Below are positions 1-6,790 of a DNA stretch of 64,000 nucleotides, one piece after another. The number at the start of each line of letters is the position of its first letter. The stretch's first letter is position 1. The stretch is from Streptomyces sp. Edi2 (GTDB taxonomy: Bacteria > Actinomycetota > Actinomycetes > Streptomycetales > Streptomycetaceae), in contig NZ_JBEJGX010000003.1 of NCBI RefSeq assembly GCF_040253635.1, forward strand, positions 8,891,501 to 8,955,500. Direction: 5' to 3'. Both the position numbers and the translations under genes were made by a program. The notes below the pieces were generated by a model, which was given only the letters and a program-made list of their open reading frames with translations, had not been told where the DNA came from and did no database searches.

Positions 1-327
1 GCCCTGATGACCGCTCCGGACGCCACCTTCCACACCACGGCCTTCAAGGGCGGGGGCAGCGGGACCGTGGTGGCCTCCAAGCGGATGGGACGGACCGCCT
101 TCCTGTACCACGGCCTGCCGGCACTGCCGGATCAGCGGGTGTATGAACTCTGGTACAGCCGCAACGGCACGATGGTGCCCGCCGGACTCGTCGAGCCCGG
201 CCGCTCCTCGGGCACCCTGCTGCTGACCGGCGGACCGCAGGGCGCGGACGGAGTCGGCGTCACGGCCGAACCCCCGGGCGGCTCCAGCAGTCCCACCAGC
301 CCGCCGCTGGGGCTCCTGCGGGTATGA
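1..327 (+). CDS. anti-sigma-K factor (RskA) C-terminal domain, partial
   Basis: The reading frame is open from the left edge, so only about 108 C-terminal residues are present. The pattern of a hydrophobic strand with AFLYHGLPALP, then VYELWYSRNGTMVPAGLV and a closing LTGG...GVGVTAEPPGGS stretch is that of the extracytoplasmic RskA domain of anti-sigma factors, which hold an ECF sigma factor inactive at the membrane. The N-terminal zinc-binding domain and membrane helix would lie left of the window, probably after an ECF sigma gene. The segment is followed by two hairpins. The family call is from memory of the conserved motif. Confidence 0.8.
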   Translation, partial: ALMTAPDATFHTTAFKGGGSGTVVASKRMGRTAFLYHGLPALPDQRVYELWYSRNGTMVPAGLVEPGRSSGTLLLTGGPQGADGVGVTAEPPGGSSSPTSPPLGLLRV

Positions 328-360
328 CGGCTGTGGCGGGTATGAGCTGAAGGACGCGAC

Positions 361-396
361 GGGTGACCGGCGGCCGACCGGCTGCCGGTGTCACCC
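361..396 (+). terminator. hairpin after anti-sigma gene
   Basis: GGGTGACCGGC at 361-371 can pair with GCCGGTGTCACCC at 384-396 with a two-base bulge. It starts 33 bp after the anti-sigma stop and is the likely terminator. There is no U-tract, as is usual in this GC range. Confidence 0.5.
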
Positions 397-450
397 GTCG
401 ATGTGCGGGCCCCTCGGCAGCCATGCCGTGCGGGGCCACACCATGCCCCG

Positions 451-471
451 CGGCGCCCGTGAGGGGCGCCG
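451..471. terminator. second short hairpin
   Basis: CGGCGCCC at 451-458 and GGGCGCCG at 464-471 form a perfect 8-bp stem with a 5-nt loop. It may back up the terminator at 361-396. Confidence 0.35.
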
Positions 472-976
472 GCTGACTGTGAAGCTCGTCACTGCCCACC
501 TGGCCGGCGGGCCGTTGCCGGTACCGGCCGACGAGCGCACGTCGTCCGGATAGCGGCCCATATCCCGCACACCAGCCCCGCCCGCCACACCTTTCTGCGC
601 ACGTCCCGTCGGTCGCGCGCGCGGCGGGCGCGCAGCGAGAGGTGCGCACGACCCGGCGCGCGTTTCTGCCCCGCCCCTGATCGCCGTGCCGGGGGCCTGC
701 CGCGTGCTCAAGTCCCGTGCGGGGAAGTCTTCTTGAGGGTGGGCAAGCGGTGTGCGCTCTTCCCTGAACGGGCCGTCAGGGCGTGCCTCGACGGCGGTAC
801 TTGGCATGTCCGGCGAGTACGTGATCGTCGCATTTGAGTCAAGAGAATCGCCGAAAACGAGCAAATGAAGCAACTTAGTGGCCAGATTGTCGCGTCTTCC
901 GTGCAGAGTCATCAAACGGGGCCTTCAAGTGTGCCCCGCGCCAAGGGCTCGGAAACCGGGCTTCGAAGGAGAAGGT
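472..976 (+). promoter_or_regulatory. gene-free leader upstream of the graspetide precursor
   Basis: No credible coding region is seen in these 505 bp: frames here are only GC-driven. The stretch around 825-890 is clearly more AT-rich than its surroundings and contains the short palindrome TTGAGTCAA at 834-842, so the promoter of the precursor gene probably lies here. A good ribosome site (GAAGGAGAAGG) sits just before the ATG at 977. Confidence 0.35.
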
Positions 977-1168
977 ATGCGACCGTTTGCGTTGAGCTAC
1001 GCCCGTCCGGCGGTGAAATCGCCGACGACCACCCCCTACAGCTATGACGCCACACGGCAACTCAACGTCCTCCCGGACGGGCGCCCGGCCACCTGTAGCC
1101 GGGCGGTGCTGCTGGCCACGGGCACCACTGCCTCCACCGCCGGTTCCAAGACCCACTTCGACGACTGA
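977..1168 (+). CDS. ATP-grasp-modified RiPP (graspetide) precursor
   Basis: This 63-residue peptide begins MRPFALSYARP, continues through a YDATRQLNVLPDGRP segment and ends in a Thr/Ser-rich tail TGTTASTAGSKTHFDD. That layout matches the actinobacterial family of putative ATP-grasp target RiPPs (TgmA-like): a conserved leader ending near QxxVxxDGRP and a core in which Thr or Ser hydroxyls are joined to Asp side chains as omega-esters. The start is set by a GGAGAAGG site directly upstream of ATG 977. The ATP-grasp ligase gene starts 6 bp downstream. The core holds five Thr, two Ser and two C-terminal Asp, so at most two ester rings (plus possible use of the C-terminus) are expected. The family is known; the ring pattern is inference. 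Confidence 0.85.
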   Translation: MRPFALSYARPAVKSPTTTPYSYDATRQLNVLPDGRPATCSRAVLLATGTTASTAGSKTHFDD

Positions 1169-1174
1169 GCGCCC

Positions 1175-2104
1175 ATGACCGTCCTGGTCCTCACCTGCGA
1201 GGAAGACTTGACGGCGGATATCGTGGTGTCCACGCTGCAGGACCTCGGTGTCCCGCTCGTCCGCCTCGACCCCGCCGACCTGCCCGGAAGGGTCGCCCTG
1301 TCGGCCGAGTACTCCGGGGACGACTTCCACGGATATCTCAAAGCGGGCACACGCATGGTGAGCCTCAGCAGCCTGCGTTCGGTATGGGTTCGCCGCCCCG
1401 GCACCCCCGGGGCACGCGCCCCGGAACAGTCCGCCTGGATCACGGCGGAATCCGAGCAGGCGCTCTACGGCATGCTCTCCTGCACCCCGGCGCGCTGGAT
1501 GAACCACCCCGTCGCGTCCATGCAGGCACGTAACAAGCCCTGGCAGCTCCATGTCGCCCATCGCAGCGGTTTCCTCGTGCCCCCCACGTTGGTCACCACA
1601 TTTCCGGCGGTCGCCCGGCAGTTCGCCGCGGCCCATCAGGACCTCGTGGTGAAATCGGTCAGCGGAAAGCACCCCGGTGACCCGCCACTCGTCCTGCCCA
1701 CCACGCGCATCAGCCCGGACGCGGACTTCAGCGGGGTCGCGGCCGGCCCCACCCTGCTCCAGCAGCACATCCACAAGGAGGCCGATATCCGGCTGACCTG
1801 CGTCGGCGAGCAGCTGTTCGCCGCCCGCAAGAAAGCCGACCCCGACGAAGTGGACAGCCGTTTCAGCCAGCACGGCACCTGGGAGCCTGCCGAGGTGCCG
1901 GACTCCGTCCAGCAGGCGGTGAGCACCTATATGTCCACCGCCCAACTTGCCTATGGTGCCTTTGACTTCGCCGAAGACCCGGACGGGACATGGTGGTTCC
2001 TCGAATGTAACCAGGGCGGCCAGTTCGGCTTCGTCCAGTTGGAGACCGATCAGCCCATTGCCCAGGCCATCGCCGCCTGGCTGGCCGTGGAGCCCGTCAC
2101 CTGA
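1175..2104 (+). CDS. graspetide ATP-grasp ligase (SAV_5884-type maturase)
   Basis: The 309-residue protein has an ATP-grasp fold: a pre-ATP-grasp N-terminus (MTVLVLTCEEDLTADIV), an ATP-binding strand LVVKSVSG near residue 160, the hinge LLQQHIHKEADIRLTCVG near 195-212, and the metal-binding end FLECNQGGQFGFV near 280. These are hallmarks of the ribosomal-peptide maturases that activate Asp/Glu carboxylates of a precursor as acyl-phosphates and form ester or amide macrocycles. It follows the precursor by 6 bp, so the two are one operon. No methyltransferase gene follows; the next gene is on the other strand. Confidence 0.88.
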   Translation: MTVLVLTCEEDLTADIVVSTLQDLGVPLVRLDPADLPGRVALSAEYSGDDFHGYLKAGTRMVSLSSLRSVWVRRPGTPGARAPEQSAWITAESEQALYGMLSCTPARWMNHPVASMQARNKPWQLHVAHRSGFLVPPTLVTTFPAVARQFAAAHQDLVVKSVSGKHPGDPPLVLPTTRISPDADFSGVAAGPTLLQQHIHKEADIRLTCVGEQLFAARKKADPDEVDSRFSQHGTWEPAEVPDSVQQAVSTYMSTAQLAYGAFDFAEDPDGTWWFLECNQGGQFGFVQLETDQPIAQAIAAWLAVEPVT

Positions 2105-2144
2105 TTCCTCGGGGGCGGACGGCCGCGGGAGCACGGTGCCGCGC

Positions 2145-2171
2145 GGGCGGGGGCGGGGGCGGGGTGGGGGG
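2145..2171 (+). other. G-run cluster (candidate G-quadruplex)
   Basis: Five runs of 3-6 guanines (GGG, GGGGG, GGGGG, GGGG, GGGGGG) separated by single C or T bases lie between the convergent ATP-grasp and membrane-protein genes. Such spacing fits a very stable intramolecular quadruplex and could act as a transcription barrier. Confidence 0.5.
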
Positions 2172-2272
2172 CGAGGCCGTGTCGCTGCCCCTTGCCTCTT
2201 GCCCCTCGCTTTCGCGGCACCGTCGCACCGGCAGTCCGGGGCCGGCGCGCCCCGGGCGGCCACCGCCGCCCC

Positions 2273-2791
2273 CTACTTGCTCAAGACGTTCGCCACCACG
2301 ATGAACAGCCCGATCAGCACATCCACGCCACCGACCCTGAAGGACCCCGCCCAGCCCCGGCCCGCCACCCGGGCCGCCCACACCCCCCAGCCGAACAGCG
2401 CCACCATATTGAAGCCCAGGGCGACGTCGATCGCGCTCGCCTCGCCCCACCACTTCGCCTGGGCGCCGAGCAGCACCGCGATCGTCGGCACCATGGCGGC
2501 CACCAGCGGCCATTCGGTCAGCATGGAACGTACCGCGCTGGCGGTGACCTGAGTGTCGTCGTCCGTCCGGTGCGCGATGGAGTGGGCGTAGCCGTGCGCG
2601 GCGGCCGACGCCACCGCCGACAGGGCCACCCACAACGCGTCGTACCCGGGATCCGCCGGGGTGCCTTCATGGCCCAGCGCCGCCGCCAGCGCGCTGGCCA
2701 GCACCGAGCCGTAGACCCCGCCGAACAGCAACCGCTGCAGGGGCTCCCCCCGTCTGGCGGGCGGCAGGGGATCGTTACGCAGCACGGACAC
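2273..2791 (-). CDS. conserved integral membrane protein
   Basis: The protein has 172 residues and about four hydrophobic helices, including LFGGVYGSVLASALAAAL, ALWVALSAVASAAAHGYAH, WPLVAAMVPTIAVLLGAQ and a C-terminal GVDVLIGLFIVVANVLSK. A His-containing segment (HGYAHSIAHR) follows helix 2. The GTG start has a GTGAGGTGG site upstream. No enzymatic motif is recognised. It is convergent with the graspetide ligase gene and probably monocistronic. It could be a small transport or membrane-integrity protein; the function is unknown. Confidence 0.75.
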   Translation of the reverse strand: MSVLRNDPLPPARRGEPLQRLLFGGVYGSVLASALAAALGHEGTPADPGYDALWVALSAVASAAAHGYAHSIAHRTDDDTQVTASAVRSMLTEWPLVAAMVPTIAVLLGAQAKWWGEASAIDVALGFNMVALFGWGVWAARVAGRGWAGSFRVGGVDVLIGLFIVVANVLSK

Positions 2792-2990
2792 GGCGCCACC
2801 TCACAGGACCGACGGGGCTGCCCCACTCGGGGATGCCCCTACGAGATGTAGCAGCCCCCGGCACGGTCCGTCCGAAGCTACGCCGACCACTCCGGGCGAA
2901 TTCCCCCCGTGGCGCGGCGGTGTGGCCCCGCGGTGTGGCCCCGAGGTGTCGCACGGAACCCCGGACTCCGCCCGGCCTGCGGCTGCGTCG

Positions 2991-4373
2991 TCAGGGGCGC
3001 AAGGTCAAGGCGGGATGCGTACCGTTCAGATAGTGGTCGCCGATGTCGCGCAGACTGCGGGTGGGGGAGGCCTGTGCCGTCAGCAGACGTGCATTGCGCC
3101 AGAACCTGTCGAATCCCAGGGCCCCGGCCGGGGAGTCGGCGCCCTGGGTGAGTTCCAGGACACGGGTGGTGATGTCCATCGCCGATCTGCTGGTGACGGC
3201 CTCGGCCGCGGCGACGAGGAGGGCGATGTCCGCGCGCTCGTCCACACCGAGTTCCTGCCCCGCGAGAAGACCCCGGGCCAGCGCCTCGGTCGCCGATTCG
3301 ACCACCGCCGCGGCGGTGCGGGCGGCGGCCACCAACTCCCCGTAGGCGAGCAGCAAGTAGGGGTCCGTACCCGTCCGGTCCGGGTACGCATCCGGGTACG
3401 CACCGTTGTCCGGACCCGTAGCAGGGCGGCTGCGCGACGCGGCCCGGTCGATGTCCCGTGCCTCGGCAAGTGCTCCTTCGGCGGTCCCCAGGCTGACGTG
3501 GACCAGGGCGAGCCGGAGCGCCAGCGGGGCGAGCGTGGCGAAGGGGGAGACGGCGTGCTCATCGCGGGGGACGGCGCCGAGCACCTGATCGGCGGGGACG
3601 GGGACACCGTCGAAATCGAGGCGCCCGGCGCCCGCGAGACGCTGGCCGAGACGGTCGTGCTCGCTATCGGCAGCCACCCCCGGGTCGGCCGGATCGACGC
3701 AGACGATCAGTGACTCACCGCTCTCGGCGCACACCGCGCCGAGCATCAGCCGGTCGGCGACCTGGACGCCCGCGGCGAGCGTCTTGCACCCGTGGAGGAC
3801 GTACCCGCCGCCGGCCGGGGTGAGCGTCAGGTCGGTGCCCGCCGCGGGCTCCAGATCTGGGATATCGGTACTGCCGCCCCAGAGCCACTGCTCCGCCGCC
3901 GACCTGAGTTCGAGCCCGTCGGCCCTTTCCGGGGTGCTGAAGAACCGTGCGCTCCACGACAACACATAGTGCCGGGCCAGCAGTTCACCGATGGAGCTGT
4001 CGGCCGCAGCGATCTCCCGGATGACCGCGCAGGCGGCACGCCAGTCGGTGCCGCACCGGTCCGGTCCGGGTGGCGTCAGCAGGCCGGGCAGACCCGCTTC
4101 GCGCAGCCGTGCGGCCTCGTCGAACGGAGGCTTGCCCGCCCGGTCGCGGCTGAGCGCGTCAACGGCGAGGTCATCCGCGATCTCCCGGGTGATGCGGAGC
4201 CGGATCTCTTCATCGGCAAGGGGGTGAGGGTCCGGGACGGCGGGGCGTGCAGCGGATTTCTTCGGCATGGCGCCGTTCACCGTCCCGTCGGGTGTCTTCG
4301 GCGCGGCCGGGGAGACCGGACCGCCGACCGGTGCATCGGTACGTACCGGTGTCCGCACGCCCATTTCTCCCAC
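2991..4373 (-). CDS. acyl-CoA dehydrogenase-family flavoprotein (DszC/SfnC-like)
   Basis: The 460-residue protein follows the acyl-CoA dehydrogenase plan: helical N-terminal domain (AARLREAGLPGLL), a beta domain with LTPAGGGYVLHGCKTLAAG and DFDGVPVPADQVL, and a helical C-terminus ending in TRSLRDIGDHYLNGTHPAL. The lack of an obvious catalytic Glu and the close of the C-terminal helix resemble the flavin-dependent monooxygenase branch (DszC, SfnC), so desulfurisation or N/S-oxidation is as likely as beta-oxidation. GTG 4373, ATG 4364 and ATG 4268 are possible starts; homology begins after residue 45. An interrupted palindrome (4380-4411) sits directly upstream. Confidence 0.75.
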   Translation of the reverse strand: MGEMGVRTPVRTDAPVGGPVSPAAPKTPDGTVNGAMPKKSAARPAVPDPHPLADEEIRLRITREIADDLAVDALSRDRAGKPPFDEAARLREAGLPGLLTPPGPDRCGTDWRAACAVIREIAAADSSIGELLARHYVLSWSARFFSTPERADGLELRSAAEQWLWGGSTDIPDLEPAAGTDLTLTPAGGGYVLHGCKTLAAGVQVADRLMLGAVCAESGESLIVCVDPADPGVAADSEHDRLGQRLAGAGRLDFDGVPVPADQVLGAVPRDEHAVSPFATLAPLALRLALVHVSLGTAEGALAEARDIDRAASRSRPATGPDNGAYPDAYPDRTGTDPYLLLAYGELVAAARTAAAVVESATEALARGLLAGQELGVDERADIALLVAAAEAVTSRSAMDITTRVLELTQGADSPAGALGFDRFWRNARLLTAQASPTRSLRDIGDHYLNGTHPALTLRP

Positions 4374-4379
4374 CCCTGG

Positions 4380-4411
4380 TTCCCTAGTTTTCCCACTGGA
4401 TTGATAGGGAA
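4380..4411. promoter_or_regulatory. interrupted palindrome in promoter of the acyl-CoA dehydrogenase-like gene
   Basis: TTCCCTA at 4380-4386 and TAGGGAA at 4405-4411 are exact inverted copies separated by 18 relatively AT-rich bases. The element lies within 40 bp of the 2991-4373 start, where a promoter is expected, so it is a candidate operator. Confidence 0.45.
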
Positions 4412-4606
4412 GAGGATGCTTCCGGACTACGGGCGGATCAAGGGGTGTTCAAGGGGTGGACAGGCCGGTCTTGGCATCCGGATGCTCGCGTGGAGCCCCC
4501 GGGGGTTCCGGGGTAGGGGAGCGCTGAGGGCTCCCGGAACCCTGAGAGGCCCCGACATGCCTTGAGAAGCCCTGAAGAAGCCCTGAAGAAGCCCTGAGGG
4601 AGTCCT

Positions 4607-5065
4607 CTAAGGGTTGGACCAGGACGCCGGGTCCTCGGTCAGTGCGGATACCGGGGCCGGCAGCTCGGCCGAGGCGACATCGGCCAGAGAGACGCCGTCG
4701 AGGATCTGGCGGACGTTGGCCCGCAACGCGATCCACAGCGGCAGCAGGGACTCGGCGGGGCCCGTGTAGGACAACTCCGGTGGGCGGACTCCGCGTACGG
4801 ACACCAGCGGGCCGTCCACAACGCGGATGACATCCGCGATGCTGATCGCCTCCGCGGGCTTGGCCAGCCGGTAGCCGCCGTTGCCGCCACGCCGGCTGTG
4901 GACGAGTCCGCCCCGGCGCATGTCGTTCAAGATGCCTTCGAGGAATTTATGCGGAATGTCCTGAGCCTGGGCGATGGCCTCGGCCTTGAGCGGCCCAGCG
5001 TCCCGGGCGGCGGCGAGTTGCAGCGCCGCCCGCACGGCATAGTCCGCTCTGGCTGAGATCCGCAT
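4607..5065 (-). CDS. Rrf2-family transcriptional regulator
   Basis: This 152-residue protein begins MRISARADYAVRAALQLAA and contains the Rrf2 winged-helix signature IPHKFLEGILNDMRRGGLV followed by SRRGGNGGYRLAKPAEAISIADVIRVVDGPL. It has no cysteine at all, so unlike IscR or NsrR it cannot hold an iron-sulfur cluster and must sense something else. ATG 5074 is an alternative start three codons upstream. It is divergent from the molybdenum hydroxylase operon beginning at 5181, making it the likely regulator of that operon. Confidence 0.88.
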   Translation of the reverse strand: MRISARADYAVRAALQLAAARDAGPLKAEAIAQAQDIPHKFLEGILNDMRRGGLVHSRRGGNGGYRLAKPAEAISIADVIRVVDGPLVSVRGVRPPELSYTGPAESLLPLWIALRANVRQILDGVSLADVASAELPAPVSALTEDPASWSNP

Positions 5066-5180
5066 GCTGCGCATTATCCCGTAAGGGGCCCGGCCCGGGA
5101 CCTCCGGGTTCCTCACCCCCTTCGCCCGGTTGCGAGCCCGTACGACCGGACGGAGGCTCGACGTAGGCACCGACTCCGAG

Positions 5181-5726
5181 GTGAGTGTCGTGGCACACAA
5201 AGGCGCGTCAACGTCCGTCGCCGAGTCCTCGGCCATGGAAACGCGAGGGCCCGAGAGCGTGGGAATGACCCTGGTCGTCAACGGCGTCTCGTACGTCCTG
5301 GACCTGGAGCCCCGTGTCAGCCTGCTCGACGCGCTGCGTGAGCACATGGCTCTCACCGGTTCCAAAAAGGGCTGTGACCAGGGAACCTGCGGGGCGTGCA
5401 CGGTCTGGGTCGACGGTCGCAGAGTGCTGGCCTGTCTGACGCTGGCCGTCACTTGCGAAGGCCGGGACGTGACGACCATCGAAGGCCTCGCCGAGAACGG
5501 GGAACTGCACCCGATGCAACGTGCCTTCCTCGAGCACGACGCCTTCCAGTGCGGGTACTGCACACCCGGGCAGATCATGTCGGCCGTCGCCTTGCTGGAC
5601 GAAGGACATGCCGGGTCCGACAGCGAGATCGCCGAGTGGATGAGCGGCAACATCTGCCGCTGCGCGGCCTATCCCCACATCCGCTCCGCCATCCGCGAGG
5701 TGCACGGCCACAGGACAGGACAGTGA
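5181..5726 (+). CDS. molybdenum hydroxylase small subunit, 2x[2Fe-2S] (PaoA/YagT-like)
   Basis: The protein carries the plant-type ferredoxin motif KGCDQGTCGACTVWVDG...LAC and the second all-helical cluster motif QCGYCTPGQ...NICRCAAYPHIR, which together bind the two [2Fe-2S] clusters of xanthine dehydrogenase-family enzymes. It transfers electrons from the molybdenum site to the FAD subunit encoded next. The start is uncertain: GTG 5181, ATG 5235 and ATG 5265 are all in frame, with homology beginning at MTLVVNGVSYVLDL. The extra N-terminal segment has no twin-arginine motif, so the complex is probably cytoplasmic. Confidence 0.88.
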   Translation: MSVVAHKGASTSVAESSAMETRGPESVGMTLVVNGVSYVLDLEPRVSLLDALREHMALTGSKKGCDQGTCGACTVWVDGRRVLACLTLAVTCEGRDVTTIEGLAENGELHPMQRAFLEHDAFQCGYCTPGQIMSAVALLDEGHAGSDSEIAEWMSGNICRCAAYPHIRSAIREVHGHRTGQ

Positions 5727-5791
5727 TCAGCCAGGACGTTGACCGGACAGGACAGTGACCAGGCAGGCCGGCGAAGTGACGGGACAGTGAA

Positions 5792-6790
5792 GTGCGTGCC
5801 ATCAGCTACACCCGTGCGACGGATGTGACCACTGCGGTCCGGGCGGTGACCAGTGACCCCGGAAGCTCCTACCTGGCGGGCGGCACCACGGAAGTCGACC
5901 TGCTCCGCCTCGATGTGCTGCGGCCCCATCGCCTGGTGGACATCAACCGGCTTCCCCTGGCCGGGATCGAGGACCGTCCCGACGGGGGACTGCTCATCGG
6001 CGCGCTGGCCCGGATGAGCGAGGTGGCCGAGGCGCCGGCCGTCGTGCAGCGCTTTCCGATGCTCTCCCAGGCACTGCTGCTCGGGGCCTCCGCCCAGCTG
6101 CGGAACATGGCCTCCATGGGAGGGAACCTGATGCAGCGGGTGCGGTGCGCCTACTACCGGGACACCGAATCCGCATGCAACAAGCGCGTCCCGGGTAGCG
6201 GCTGTTCCGCTCTGGAAGGAGCCCATCGCGGGCACGCGATCCTCGGCACCAGCGACCACTGCATCGCCACCCACCCCTCGGACATGGCGGTCGCGCTCGT
6301 CGCCCTGGACGCCGTCGTGCACGTGGAGGGCGCCCACGGCTCCCGCCGCATCCCGGTCGACGATTTCTTCCTGCTCCCGGAGGACACACCCGAGCGGGAG
6401 CACCCCCTCACACCCGGTGAACTGATCACCGCCATCGAGGTGCCCCCGGCCCCCGTGGCGCGCAGGTCGCTCTACCTCAAGGTGCGCGACCGGGAGTCCT
6501 ATGAGTTCGCCCTCGCCTCGGCAGCGGTGGCGCTGGCGCTGGAGGACGGGGTGATCCGTGAGGTCAGGATCGCCCTCGGCGGCGTGGCGACCAAGCCGTG
6601 GCGCGCGCACCGGGCCGAGGACGTGCTCGTGGGGCGGCGCGCCGAGGCGGAGGTGTTCGCACGGGCCGCGGCCACGGAGCTGGCACCCGCCGTCACCCGC
6701 CCGATGAACGCGTTCAAGGCGGAACTCGCCCGGCGGACCGTCGTCCGTGCCCTGCAGACCGCTGCCGTGCAAGGAGGCGGGACGGTATGA
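5792..6790 (+). CDS. molybdenum hydroxylase FAD subunit with [4Fe-4S] motif (PaoB/YagS-like)
   Basis: The 332-residue protein has the FAD-binding PCMH-type motif YLAGGTTEVDLLRLD, the second flavin motif RNMASMGGNLMQR, and the CO-dehydrogenase flavoprotein C-terminal domain. Between them is an insert with Cys in RCAYYRDTESACNK, GSGC and SDHCIATHPSDMA, the arrangement that ligates an extra [4Fe-4S] cluster in periplasmic aldehyde oxidoreductase PaoABC. It links the iron-sulfur subunit (66 bp upstream) to the catalytic subunit, whose ATG overlaps its TGA. The GTG start at 5792 is the first good initiation codon. Confidence 0.9.
   Translation: MRAISYTRATDVTTAVRAVTSDPGSSYLAGGTTEVDLLRLDVLRPHRLVDINRLPLAGIEDRPDGGLLIGALARMSEVAEAPAVVQRFPMLSQALLLGASAQLRNMASMGGNLMQRVRCAYYRDTESACNKRVPGSGCSALEGAHRGHAILGTSDHCIATHPSDMAVALVALDAVVHVEGAHGSRRIPVDDFFLLPEDTPEREHPLTPGELITAIEVPPAPVARRSLYLKVRDRESYEFALASAAVALALEDGVIREVRIALGGVATKPWRAHRAEDVLVGRRAEAEVFARAAATELAPAVTRPMNAFKAELARRTVVRALQTAAVQGGGTV

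Noticed and set aside
391..915. Minus-strand frame of 174 codons in the leader before the graspetide genes
   Set aside because: No ribosome site, no homology pattern and an odd composition; treated as non-coding leader.
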